DNA of 64,000 nucleotides, taken from positions 36,684,001 to 36,748,000 of the forward strand of contig NC_056755.1 in NCBI RefSeq assembly GCF_018687715.1. Direction: 5' to 3'. Below are positions 43,091-53,974 of the stretch, piece by piece; position 1 is the first letter of the stretch; each line of letters begins with the position of its first letter. The notes under the pieces were generated by a model that was given only the letters and a program-made list of their open reading frames with translations, did no database searches and was not told the DNA's origin. The DNA is from Carya illinoinensis. Lineage: Eukaryota > Streptophyta > Magnoliopsida > Fagales > Juglandaceae. The translations under genes were made by a program, and so were the position numbers.

Positions 43091-44740
43091 CCTAGGTGCA
43101 CCCAAGGCCAACCTAGTTTTTTTATGTTTTGTAATTCATTATTTATTTTAATTTTCACATATTAAGTGGATTCTTTGTCAACTCCAATTAATGTTGATTC
43201 AAATGAACCAACCATTAATTTAGGAGATGATTTGATAGAGACTCAAATAGTGCAAAAACTGTTATAGTATCTTGTGCAAAAACTGTTATAGTGAAGAGTA
43301 AAATCTGGTAATGTTTTGATCATTCAATTTGACTAATATTTGATGTTTTAATCTTATTAATGTTTCTATATAGAGTTAGGAGCACAATCAGGCATCACAA
43401 CTTTTAAAGATTGAATATAAGAAGATCAAGAATTATTAGAATTTATTTATCTTATATTTTTTAGTTGCATTGTTGCTTAGGAATTTTTTTTTTTAATATG
43501 TATTAAACATCTAGTAGAGTTTTTATATTTTTAAATTATCTGGTAATTAGTATAATAGTATATACTTAGTACACGGCATTAATATTTTATTATTGTTAAT
43601 TAATTTTTTTAACCTAAGCCTAACATTAATGAGATTAAAATTAAAATAAAACTTGAATATTTAAAATAGATTTTAAAAACTCAGCAAGTTAGGATTTAAA
43701 ATCAACTTATAAAAAGCCCAAAAACAAAAAGGGAGTTTCCCAAACCGACCTAGGTCCAAAAAAGGGAGCCCAAACCGACCGATAACCAATCCAGCTGGTT
43801 TCCCTCTCTATATCGATAGGTTTCAGTTGGCTTTCCCGATGTAAAATCACTAGTCAGTCAGTTTCGACTTCAGTCCTATAAAATTTTCTCTCCTTTCACA
43901 AAACTTATTAATATTATATCTAACAAATTTCTCAAATATTCTCTATTTTTTTCTCAAAATCAAGTAAACCAAACGTGACAACCCTTCAAACTAACGAGGA
44001 AAATGTAGTATTATGTATGAAAAACTTAATATGTAGACGGTTTGTTTATTCTTAAAGAATCTTAAAGAATCGCAAGAACGAAACAATTCCCAACAACCAA
44101 CAACAGGAAAGAAAAACATGCAAAGTATGTAATGAGTGATGCTACAACAAGTTCTACCTATGTTTTCTACCGAATTGTGTAATTTCTTATTTTAGAATAT
44201 TTTTTAAAATCCATTTCAATATTTTTAAAAGTAAAAAATGCAAAATCATTTAAAAAATGTTTTCTTAACCATTTAGTAGAAAAAAAAAAAAATCAATACA
44301 AAATATCGATACAAAATGTCGGTGTATCTACCATTTCTAGTAATTTAATGGAAAGAATGGCAAACATTCATTGCATGAAATTAGGACAATTTTTTTTAAC
44401 TTGACTTGACTCGAGTTGATTTGAAGAGCCAAAAAAAAAAAAAGGACTTTTGACGCGGATTAACGTGAGATATGATGTTAACCTTAGTTTTATAACCCAA
44501 TCTCATGCCATGTATATTCTTGGACTCTGTTTCATGTGAGCCTATCCAATCCTAGGAATTCTGCTACGTATAATCCTCCTAAGAGTGGCTTTACATCGAC
44601 CAACTGGGATCTGACAAGTGTAAAAAAAAAAAAATTAATTTTTTTCATGTATTTTTAAAATACTTAAAAATATTTAAAAAAAATTTCCAACATCAATAAA
44701 AAAAAAAAAAAAGATAATAAAAAAAATACTCAAAACCCAT
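43091..44740. other. AT-rich spacer with MITE-like interiors
   Basis: No gene is supported. 44150-44300 and 44630-44720 contain the AT-rich MITE-interior motif repeated elsewhere. 44350-44420 is similar, in inverted sense, to 63870-63960 (GACTTGACTCGA). 43740-43870 holds short CCGACC/GGTTTC repeats like a degraded hAT end. Confidence 0.45.
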
Positions 44741-45379
44741 TACCGGAATCCCAAATTCCTCATCCTCCTAATTCAGTCCCTACACTCCCCCTTGTCCATT
44801 TCATCAACTTATGTCAATGACCAAAAACCCCCTGCTCTCGGTTTTACCAAAACCCCTTGGTGAATGATTTGTTGCTGCCACCAAATTCGTTTCAAATTTT
44901 AGCCCGCGCCAGATTTCATTTATCTCTGCCATTGGACTTCCCTCTGTAGTTCCATCCTCCGGCATCGACTTACTCAGCTTCTCCACCACCGTCGAGCAGT
45001 AAGACAAGTCAACCAAAGCAAAATGGCCCTACGTTTGAGTGCTCTGAAAACATATATCTGCCATTCTAGTTCCCTCTGCATCTCCTCCACCACCATCGGC
45101 ACTTACAATCTCATTAGAAGCGTTTGAGTGCTCTGAAAATAGATCTCGTCCTCCCAGAAATCGATGCTTAAATTCATTTTTTCCAAAATGCTCAGATACT
45201 AAGTTCAGTACATACAAATTCCTAAATATTTGACTCTCTGCATAGCTATAACAAGCAATGGGTTCTCTGCTCTAGTTCTTGTAGTAACTTTGGATTTATG
45301 CTTGCAGTTTTGTGGGTATTTGCTTGCAGTTAAATAAGGTTTCTTTTTCCATCCAGCCAAAGAAAGATAGAAAAAGAAG
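44741..45379. other. Unassigned sequence
   Basis: A few short open frames (minus 44804-45016, 45029-45217) without recognisable motifs. 45050-45140 repeats pieces of itself (GTTTGAGTGCTCTGAAAA twice). No gene call. Confidence 0.3.
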
Positions 45380-45463
45380 TAGGATCATTGGCATCCAGGC
45401 TCCGACTCCAAGCTCTGGGGACATTGGAAATTAAAACGACTGGTTTTTATTGATGAGAGAGAT

Positions 45464-45800
45464 GTCGTACTGCTAGATACCAGAAATTTTGTGCTACATG
45501 AGCTTAACCCAGATGGATCCATAAAGCAGGAACTGTGGCAAAGCTTTGATTCTCCTAGCGACACACTTCTACCAAAAATGAAGCTAGGAATTAACAAAAA
45601 ATCTGGCTAAATCAGAACAGGGAATCCATTGATTTTCCTATTGGATTCCATGTTTTCCACAAAGTGTCGTGTAATAGTTCTACCCCTTCCTTGAGAGCTA
45701 GTTGTGTTCAACAAAAGCTTCCCCGAGCCCTTGGGACAAGTTTGTGTACAAAATGGGTTTGATGCCTACGGATGTGTTCCATGTGAGAACTATATATGAA
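45464..45800 (+). pseudogene. Fragment of a G-type lectin S-receptor-like kinase
   Basis: 45464-45610 encodes, in one frame to a TAA, the conserved end of the B-lectin domain: [17 protein letters not shown] and [21 protein letters not shown]. 45690-45790 shows, in shifted frames, a CVQQKLPE segment and NGFDAYG that fit the Cys-rich PAN-proximal region of the same family. The mannose-binding N-terminus, the S-locus region between and the kinase are absent. These proteins are plasma-membrane receptors; this piece is a relic without start or frame. The gene family is distinct from the LRR receptor kinases in the window. Confidence 0.8.
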
Positions 45801-46629
45801 ATAGATATATGTTATTATATTATGTGTTTGTATTAATAATTTATGTAAGCATATAATATATTACTATTATGGATAAATATAAACTAGCTAAATATTTATT
45901 ATTTATAAATTGTTAAAATCTTATAATTCAATAGAGGTTCCACTTGTTAATTGTACAAATTCAATATAGATTTTTTTAATTATCCAATTTTTTAATTATT
46001 AAATCTTATTAAAAATAGATTAAACAACTCGAGCTTGAATTTGGGACTTAGCTTATCGAGCCGAGCTTGAACAAAAATTAAACAAAAATCTCGAGCTCAA
46101 GCTTTGATTTTTTGAGTTGAGCCAAGCTCAACAAACCAAAGACTGGCTCAATTCAACTTGATTACAATATTAATTGTTTCAGTTAAGTGATATGCTTGGC
46201 ACCTAAGAAATACTCATTTTAAGTTCGTAAGTATGCCAACAGGATTGTTATCCATCTGGTTGACCTTGCAAGCTAGTTTAAGAAGAGTGATAATCCCTTG
46301 GGTAAAGAATCTCTGGTTTTGGCCATGCTTTTGTGGTGACATATTGGGGACACAGGGTGAAATTATTTAGGATATCAAATTTTGTATTTTTCATTTTAAT
46401 TAAAAGTAGATTTCAATGTTTACCCTTTGTGTATTGCAAGGGCTTGAAAGGATTTAAAAAATTACTCATTAAAAACAGAGTAAAGCAGATGGTAAAAAAG
46501 GCTTGAGGATGTAAAGTACAATAAAAAAGTTTTCAAAAGTTTGGAAATGAAAAGACGAAGTATGGTGAAACAAGGGATCATCTAGTATGAAAGTGCAAAC
46601 ACAATGGTGAAATTATTACTAAAAAGAAC
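45801..46629. other. AT-rich spacer
   Basis: No gene or repeat recognised. 46010-46150 has CGAGCTTGAAC/GAGCCAAGCTCAA repeats, the pattern of a degraded hAT subterminal region. Confidence 0.35.
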
Positions 46630-47405
46630 ATCATGGAATAACTTCACCATTCAATTCCTTTTAGTAGCCATAGAGGATCTAGTCTTTTATTTCTTTTGAA
46701 CAATGCTGAGCATCATTTGGCTTTGAATTCCTTAAGAAGGGAAAAGCATCTCAGTTGCCACATTGTTCTCTCCATTTCTGATTGGCTGGTTGCACTGGAA
46801 CAAAACCTTCAGAATCGTTTTGATGGATGGCTTGGTAAAAGGCTATGTTCACGTACAATAGAGTCAATTCTAAAAACATGACACATTTCATTCAAGTGAC
46901 AAGGCTCCTTGACCTCCTCATCTAAGGCATCACCTATAGGTTTTCTATCTTGAATGTGTCGCAAGGCCCATTCGGCTAGGGATGTGTGTTCAACACTATC
47001 ATTAACTTTCCTCCTGATTGTCAATTCTAGAAGGATATTCCCGAAATTGCAAAAATTGATCTTCTCATTAATTCTAGTTGTCCGAGCATACTTTACATTT
47101 CAATCCTACATCACAAAACTAAGCCAAACTTCTAGTGATGGAAAAAGAGGAAAACAATGTTAATAAAAGAAAACTTAAAAATTTATATTCTCACGCACCT
47201 AGAGCCATGTAGCCAAAAGAGCTAGCCACTACTACCATTGTAGCCAGTTCTTCTTCTTTGATCAACATCTTTGCTAGACCAAAATCAACTATTTGTGCAT
47301 ATAAATCAAGATCTTAAAAAAAGTTGCTTGACTTCACATATCGATGAATAATGGGTAGTGTGCAGTCATGGTGCAATAAGGAGAGCCCCTAGCTGCTCCA
47401 ACTTC
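46630..47405 (-). pseudogene. LRR receptor kinase copy 2, 3' part
   Basis: Exon 2 (about 46719-47100) aligns with 9055-9434 of copy 1: SLAEWALRHIQDRKPIGDALDEEVKEPC is intact, then frame shifts after CHVF. Here the Arg codon is kept at the place where copy 1 has TGA. The intron follows (about 47100-47200) and then the kinase segment to 47405, with GSFGY-equivalent, ADFGL-like and RDM-like sense but several stops and a poly(A) insertion near 47315. Homology ends at the codon equivalent to copy-1 position 9747 and resumes at 56465. Confidence 0.88.
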
Positions 47406-48014
47406 ACATCTATTGAGTAGTGCTGACCCTTGTTTCTTACTTTTTGTTTTTTCTTCTACTTCTTGAGTATGGCAGTAGTCTTTTGCTTTTGTAAGGATAG
47501 TTTTTTACATCGGATTGGCTACTCAACATTATATATATATTTTAATTCTTTTAAAATAATTATATTTTTATTAAATTAATTAAATTATTCTATTGATTAT
47601 ACATATTTGCAAAGGAAAAGCAGACAAGCCATCGTGTTTCAAATGAAAGTGTCTTCTTGGCTTTTCTTCACTTTTTTAAATGCTAGTGCATATATTTTAG
47701 TCAAGGAAATTGCTAAGATGCCCCTTCCTCATGCCCCCTCAAAGTGACCGCTGGTCACAATTTTTTTTTTATAATTTTGTTTTTACTTAGTGATTAAAAA
47801 AGTGATTTTAAGTCTATTGGTATTTTTTTTTATATTTTTTAAAAATGTTTAAATATATTAAAAGAATCTGAAAAGGAAAAAAAACCGCTGTACGGTCAAA
47901 AGGAGCGGTGCACTCTGGGCGGCAGAGTAGCACCGTCCTTTAGTCAAACTCTCGTATTAGCCTTTTATTCCTTCTGTAGAGCTAAAAGCCTACCAAACTT
48001 CTATATTGCTTTAT

Positions 48015-48290
48015 AGAAAGGAAAATGATATTATTACTACTCAACTATAACTTATCTACAACTTTTTTTGTATTTGATTTTTTTTTAATTTTTTATTTTA
48101 CTTAATGATTAAGGAAGTGAGTATTAATAAAATTATATTTTTTTTAAATTTTTTCTTAATGATTAAGGATGTTAAAAAAATACTTAAAAGAAAATAAAAT
48201 AAAAATAAAAAAATTTGAAATGCACATAAGTGGTAAATGGGTTGTAATGTGGTTGGTGGTGTATCATTGTCCTTATAGAAATGCAAAGGC
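48015..48290. mobile_element. MITE-like element
   Basis: The ends are imperfect inverted repeats: GGAAAATGATATTATTACTA on the left and AGGACAATGATACACCACCA on the complement of the right. The interior carries the AT-rich motif found in several places. The TSD is not resolved. Confidence 0.5.
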
Positions 48291-48689
48291 TGCCGCATTC
48301 TGAAACACTGCAGCGAATACTTTTGGTTGTTTTAAGGTAAATATATTTTCCGCATATCGTTGGTATTACACTTGTTACTTTTTTTTTTACCAGTTCTTGA
48401 TTATTTGAATGTATTTAAAATTCTTATTTTTTATATTATTTTCATTTGTTTAACATCCTTAATTAATGAAAAATATATAACTTCACTAATAATGACTTTT
48501 TTAACTATTAAGTAAATAAAACAATTAAAAAAAAAGAAAATAATAAAAAGGTGATACGAGTGACTAGTAAACTTATCATTATTCTATCATGAATGGACAT
48601 GCCAACATATTTTGACTATTTTTTCGTCAACCTAAGCTCATAGGGGCCCAAGTGTTAATACTTTGACTCGATTTTCTCGATGTTGCCGA

Positions 48690-49400
48690 GAAGAAATTCA
48701 CAAAATTTGACAAAGTAGAAAAGGGATCGAACTATCATGAAATTGCTTACTACCACGACTTACAATGGTATTCGTGGAGTTCGTGAGCACATTATGAGAT
48801 TTTCTCATTTCTTTAAGAAGTTGAGAGAAATGAAAATTGAGTTGGCAGACATTTTTTTGTGTGGCAAGTGTTTGAATATTTATCATCTAAATTTGATACT
48901 CTCAAGGCTACATACAATGCTCAAAGAGATTAATAGAGCTTGCGTGAGATGATTGCTATAGTCTTTCAAGAGGTAGAAGTGATTTAAAAAAAAAAAAGGA
49001 GGTCTTAGGCTACATTTGTTATAACTCAAGACTATGAAAATCTCAAGAAAAAATTTTCTAAGAGCAAAAACAATAGAAAGCCATATAAGGTGAAAAATGT
49101 TGGAAAACCCCTGACAAGCAAGTTTGGGTACTTCTTCTAATTCTAAGATGGAAGGTTTTAAAGGAAAATATAATTTTGTGACATGTTTAGACACAAAAGG
49201 GCAAATTGTGATAGATTTACAGCTTGGTTAGAGAAGAAATGTACAAATATGACCTTAGTGTGCTTTGAGTCTAATATGATTGATGTTCCGTCTTATACTT
49301 GAGGTTAGATACTGATGCAACAATTCACAACATTACAAATTCTTTTCAGAAATTAAGAAGCGTCAAAAGGATGAGTGATGGGCAGTTGATGCATAGTCAT
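48690..49400 (+). pseudogene. Ty1/copia gag and protease-start relic
   Basis: 48737-48952 encodes a capsid segment of the copia gag family (YNGIRGVREHIMRFSHFFKKLREMKIELAD). Further on, in shifted frames, are a zinc-knuckle-like stretch followed by AWLEKK (49140-49240) and CFESNMIDVPSYT (49259-49300), the usual lead into the protease WLDSGA motif, which is broken. No pol follows. It is opposite in strand to the copia relic at 25-37 kb. Confidence 0.75.
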
Positions 49401-49841
49401 AAATACATAGGTAAAGAACACGAATATGAGTTTATTTTTCACTTGTCATAGGTTGGTATCCACTGTTGACTCTCGCGAGTTGTGGAATCCTTATATAAGG
49501 AAGACACACTAGGTGCACTACCAGCACGTACAACTTGGCAGTGCAATATGCCCATAACATATTGTACCTTCTTCTAATCATAATGTAGACTGTTACATAT
49601 CTTATCATTCATATTCCATCAAAACCATACTTGCATACTTTTCATACCATATAGATTTCAAGTGAAATTGCATATTTCATAAAATGTTATGATGCATATT
49701 TCCTTACATAAAATCATGATTTTTCATAAATATTTTGATGCACAACTACTTTCATAAAATTATAAATTTTCATAAATAATTTAATGCATAAATCTTCACA
49801 TAAGTTATGGATTTTCATAAAATATTTAATGCATGTTTTGC

Positions 49842-49853
49842 AACTAATACGAA
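49842..49853. repeat. LINE 2 TSD, left copy
   Basis: AACTAATACGAA, identical to 53945-53956. Confidence 0.9.
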
Positions 49854-52800
49854 TTTTTTTTTTTTTTTTGAAAGGAACACTTGTATTCAATAACAACCGA
49901 TTACAAAAGAGTAGCAATGCATAAAGGAACATCCTCAATGTCAACAAGGACATCATTGATGTGTAAAGCATCTCTAGCTAAGCAATGAGCCAAGCTATTA
50001 CAATTTCTAGGAACATAATCAACTGTAAAGGAGTCAAAACTCAGTAGGAGCTGTTTGATATCAGAAATTATCAAACCAGAATGTTTCCAGCTGTCTTTGT
50101 TGTCTTTGATGTCATTCACTACATTCATAGCATCCCCTTCAAGAATGATCTGTTTAAGTCCAATGTCTAGAGCCAGTTTGACAGAATGTAGAGCTCCAAT
50201 AGCCTCAGCCAAGTAGGGATCTGGGAATAAAGATATGCTCATTCTCATGCAAGCAATCACCCTTCCTTCCCAATCCCGAATCAAAGTCCCAACACCCACT
50301 TTGCAATTCCTTTTATCCACTGCAGAATCCCAGTTGATCTTGTATATATCAGGAGGTGGAGCAGTCCATTGCAGCGTCTGAGGAATGATTGTAGGATTAG
50401 TTGCCTGTTGAAAGAGCAGAGCATTGAGATCATCAATTTTCTGATAAGCCTGTTTTACAATCAGTTGAGGAGAGGAAAAAGTTTGGTTAAAAACCAAATC
50501 ATTCCTTCTTCTCCAAATTTTCCATGCCATGACAGCAACTTCCATTAAAACTTCGTCTTCAAGATCCTGCAACATATGCATCAGCAAGCTCCTGAAAGAA
50601 ATATGATTCAAACATTGTTTCTGCAGTTTTGATGAGCAAAGACACCACACATCCCTAGCTGCCTCACATTCCCATAAGACATGTTCCACAGATTCTTCAT
50701 GATGATTGCAAATAGGACACCAAGGTTCATTTACAACCTTTCTCTTAAAGAGGTTTTGTTTTGTAGGAAGACTATTATGGCATGCTTTCCACAAAAATAA
50801 CTTCTCTGCATTTGGAACTTTAATCCTCCAAAGCTTGTTCCAATTTTCAGTAACAGCAAGAGTTTGAGAATGCTGACCTTTAGCTCTTTGGTGAAGCTCA
50901 AGGTGAAGATGATATGCACTTCTAACAGAGAAAATTCCATTAGAAGTACATCTCCATATAACTTTATCAGGACTGTTGCATAAACTTATAGGAATCTGTC
51001 TAATTATTTCAGCTTCACTCTGTATAAAAATTTGATCAATTAAGTCAGACTTCCAGGTTTTTGCTTCATGGTCAATAAGTGCAGAGACAAATTCCTCAGG
51101 ATTAAAACAAGAAATAGGACTTTGGACTTTAAAAGAAGTTGGAATAGGCAGCCATTTATGGTGCCATATTTTAGTGCCTGCTCCATTACCAATGCGCCAA
51201 AATAAGCCTTCTTCCAATAATGGTTTAGCAGCCATAAGACTCCTCCATACAAGGGATGAATTCCTTGGAATTGTAGCATTTAGAAACTGGCCATCAAGAT
51301 AGTATTTAGATGAGAGAACTTTTGCTGCAAGAGAGTGAGGGAAATGAAGTAATCTCCATCCTTGTTTAGCCAACATTGCATGATTAAAATGTTCAAGATC
51401 TCTGAATCCTAAACCCCCCACTGCTTTGGCCTTAATCATCTTATCCCAGTGACACCAATGCATCTTTCTCTCCTCAGCTTTCTGACCCCACCAGAACTGT
51501 TGAGTTAATCTACCAATTTTTAGAAGAAGAGACTTAGGAATCTTAAATACACCCATGCAATAAGTAGGGATAGCTTGGATAATAGACTTGATAAGGGTCT
51601 CTTTGCCAGCCTGGGATAAAAACTTCAATTTCCAGTTACTAATCCTCCCTCTCACTTTGTCAATAATACTTCTAAAGGCCTTAGTTTTTGATCTTCCAAT
51701 TTCCACAGGAAGGCCTAAGTATTTGTCATAAGGTAGAGAGGATTGAATTCCTGCCACTTGAATGATTAGATCTCGAGCTTCATCTTTAGTATTTCTGCTG
51801 AACAGAATTGATGTTTTTTCCTTATTAAGTCTTTGCCCACTTGCCAGCTCATAAGTGTCAAGAAGATGAGATAACCTGGCCCATTCCAATGGGTTTGCTT
51901 TACAGAAAAGAAGACAGTCATCTGCAAAGAACAGATGGCTTATTTTCACCTGATTTCTTCCCAATGGAATACCTGTAATAGCACCAATCCCTTCAGCATG
52001 TTGGATCATTCTACTTAGAGATTCAGCACAAATAATAAAAAGGTAAGGAGACAAAGGGTCTCCTTGCCTTATTCCCCGAGAAGGAGTAAAGGAACTTTGA
52101 GGACTTCCATTTAAAAGAACAGAATAAGACACTGTAGATACACATTTTAGAATAACATCAACCCATTTAGAGTCAAATCCCATCCTTAACATGACAGCTT
52201 GAAGGAATGGCCATTCAATCCTATCATATGCTTTGCTCATATCCAACTTTAATGCCATAAACCCTTCTTTTCCTCTGATCTGAGTTTGCATAGAGTGCAT
52301 AGCTTCAAAAGCTACCACTAAATTATCAGTTATCAATCTGTTGGGAACAAAGGCACTTTGAGTGTTAGAAATCAGCTGAGGTAAGAATAGTTTAAGCCTG
52401 TTGGCCAGAACCTTAGCCAAGATCTTGTATATGACATTACATAGGCTTATAGGCCTAAACTCAGTTACTCTTGAAGGATTTTTTACTTTGGGGATGAGAG
52501 CAATATAAGTTGCATTAAAATCCATCGGCCATTCAGCAGCTAGGAAGGCATTCTTGATAGTGGAACATATGTCAGGACCAACCACACCCCAATGATTTTG
52601 GTAAAAGATAGCAGGAAAACCATCTGGTCCTGGAGAACCAAGACCATTCATATTAAATACAGCCCTTTCAATTTCTTCAGTAGTGATCCCTTTTGTAAGA
52701 ATTGCATTCATTTCTTGAGTAACCATGGGATGTATATTCTGGAGGCATTCTTCAAAATTGGTAGGCACTGTAGAAATAAATAGATGACTGAAAAAAGAAT

Positions 52801-53944
52801 GAAATAAAGAGCCCAATTCCTCTGGATTTTCAATTAAACGCCCCTCATCATCTGTTATTCTTTTAATAGTGTTGACTTTCCTTCGTTGGGAAGCACATTT
52901 GTGAAAAAATTTAGTATTCCTGTCCCCCTCTTTCAGCCACTGTTGCTTTGCCCTTTGCTTCCATCTTAAGTCCTCTTCTTCCATTAATTTGTCAACTTCC
53001 CTCTTGAGTTGATAAATCTCTGAATTTCTATCTCCTTTATTGGAACTTTGCAACTGTTTAATTTGGTTTCTTTTGGACTGGATCACATGCTTAGTACTTT
53101 GGCTAGTAGTCTTACTCCACTGGGACAGTTCCTCACTGCATCTTTTCAATCCTTGCATAGATTCTTTTATTCTTGAATGCTGAATTAATGTATTGCCCCA
53201 TGCTCTTTTAATCACTTCCTCACAGCCATCCCTTAAAAACCATCTAGCTTCATATCTGAATGGCCTTGAACCAGAAACTCTAGTTAAATTTTCACTACTG
53301 AATAAAAGAAGAATAGGTGCATGATCTGAGCATTGAGCTGCAAAAGTTGATATAGAGCAATCAGGAAAACAAGCAAACCAAGCTTGATTACCAAATGCCC
53401 TATCCAGTTTTTCTTTAGTAAAAGAATTCCCTTCCCTTTTATTACTCCATGTAAAGAAATCACCTTGGAATGGAACTTCCCTCAAAGCACAATCTTCCAT
53501 TGCAGTTCTGAAATCCTCCATCATTCTGAAAGGCCTATCTGCTGCACCAAATTTTTCATAACTATGGAGGATTTCATTAAAATCCCCTATACAAATCCAA
53601 GGCAAATTAACAGAAGGCTTTATGGCCCTGAGAAGCTCCCAACTAGCAGCCCTTCTAGCAGCATCAGGAAATCCATAAAATCCTGTTAGTAAATAAGGAC
53701 TTTGTTCACCCTCACCAGACACCTTTAATGAGATATGGTGCTGAGTATAAGTCAATAACTCCACCTCCACTTGATCTTTCCACAAGAAACAAATCCCACC
53801 ACTTAAAACCCTTCTGTCAATAACAAAACTGTGCTGGTAGCCAAGTTTATTTCTAATACTTTCCACCTTATTCCTGTTACACTTTGTTTCCATTAAAAAA
53901 ACAAAGTTTGGGCACTTAGAGCACACCAGGTGGTGCAACTCACG
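49854..53944 (-). mobile_element. 5'-truncated L1-clade LINE, minus strand
   Basis: A 4.09-kb insertion bounded by a perfect 12-bp TSD (49842-49853; 53945-53956). The poly(A) tail is the T-run 49854-49869. It lacks 5' UTR, ORF1 and the first codons of ORF2, as expected of incomplete target-primed reverse transcription. What remains is fully open, so it is recent. It lies within the 9-kb insertion in receptor kinase copy 2. Confidence 0.95.
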
Positions 53945-53974
53945 AACTAATACGAAACTTAAGCATAAAATCAT
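49901..53974 (-). CDS. LINE ORF2 (N-terminally truncated), endonuclease-RT-RNase H
   Basis: The open frame runs 1357 codons, but only codons from 53944 on belong to the LINE. The first ten residues (MILCLSFVLV) come from TSD and flank. The LINE part begins RELHHLVCSKCPNFVFLMETK, so the first roughly 20 residues of the endonuclease, including the SWNxRG motif with its conserved Asn, are gone. The remaining endonuclease (GDFNEI, SDHAPI), reverse transcriptase (FADD near residue 683), zf-RVT (CPICNHHEESVEHVLWEC) and RNase H (NWDSAVD, LEGDAMNVV, LAHCLARDA) have no break. It could make an RT-competent but endonuclease-deficient protein if transcribed from outside. Confidence 0.9.
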   Translation of the reverse strand: MILCLSFVLVRELHHLVCSKCPNFVFLMETKCNRNKVESIRNKLGYQHSFVIDRRVLSGGICFLWKDQVEVELLTYTQHHISLKVSGEGEQSPYLLTGFYGFPDAARRAASWELLRAIKPSVNLPWICIGDFNEILHSYEKFGAADRPFRMMEDFRTAMEDCALREVPFQGDFFTWSNKREGNSFTKEKLDRAFGNQAWFACFPDCSISTFAAQCSDHAPILLLFSSENLTRVSGSRPFRYEARWFLRDGCEEVIKRAWGNTLIQHSRIKESMQGLKRCSEELSQWSKTTSQSTKHVIQSKRNQIKQLQSSNKGDRNSEIYQLKREVDKLMEEEDLRWKQRAKQQWLKEGDRNTKFFHKCASQRRKVNTIKRITDDEGRLIENPEELGSLFHSFFSHLFISTVPTNFEECLQNIHPMVTQEMNAILTKGITTEEIERAVFNMNGLGSPGPDGFPAIFYQNHWGVVGPDICSTIKNAFLAAEWPMDFNATYIALIPKVKNPSRVTEFRPISLCNVIYKILAKVLANRLKLFLPQLISNTQSAFVPNRLITDNLVVAFEAMHSMQTQIRGKEGFMALKLDMSKAYDRIEWPFLQAVMLRMGFDSKWVDVILKCVSTVSYSVLLNGSPQSSFTPSRGIRQGDPLSPYLFIICAESLSRMIQHAEGIGAITGIPLGRNQVKISHLFFADDCLLFCKANPLEWARLSHLLDTYELASGQRLNKEKTSILFSRNTKDEARDLIIQVAGIQSSLPYDKYLGLPVEIGRSKTKAFRSIIDKVRGRISNWKLKFLSQAGKETLIKSIIQAIPTYCMGVFKIPKSLLLKIGRLTQQFWWGQKAEERKMHWCHWDKMIKAKAVGGLGFRDLEHFNHAMLAKQGWRLLHFPHSLAAKVLSSKYYLDGQFLNATIPRNSSLVWRSLMAAKPLLEEGLFWRIGNGAGTKIWHHKWLPIPTSFKVQSPISCFNPEEFVSALIDHEAKTWKSDLIDQIFIQSEAEIIRQIPISLCNSPDKVIWRCTSNGIFSVRSAYHLHLELHQRAKGQHSQTLAVTENWNKLWRIKVPNAEKLFLWKACHNSLPTKQNLFKRKVVNEPWCPICNHHEESVEHVLWECEAARDVWCLCSSKLQKQCLNHISFRSLLMHMLQDLEDEVLMEVAVMAWKIWRRRNDLVFNQTFSSPQLIVKQAYQKIDDLNALLFQQATNPTIIPQTLQWTAPPPDIYKINWDSAVDKRNCKVGVGTLIRDWEGRVIACMRMSISLFPDPYLAEAIGALHSVKLALDIGLKQIILEGDAMNVVNDIKDNKDSWKHSGLIISDIKQLLLSFDSFTVDYVPRNCNSLAHCLARDALHINDVLVDIEDVPLCIATLL
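53945..53956. repeat. LINE 2 TSD, right copy
   Basis: AACTAATACGAA, matching 49842-49853. Confidence 0.9.
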
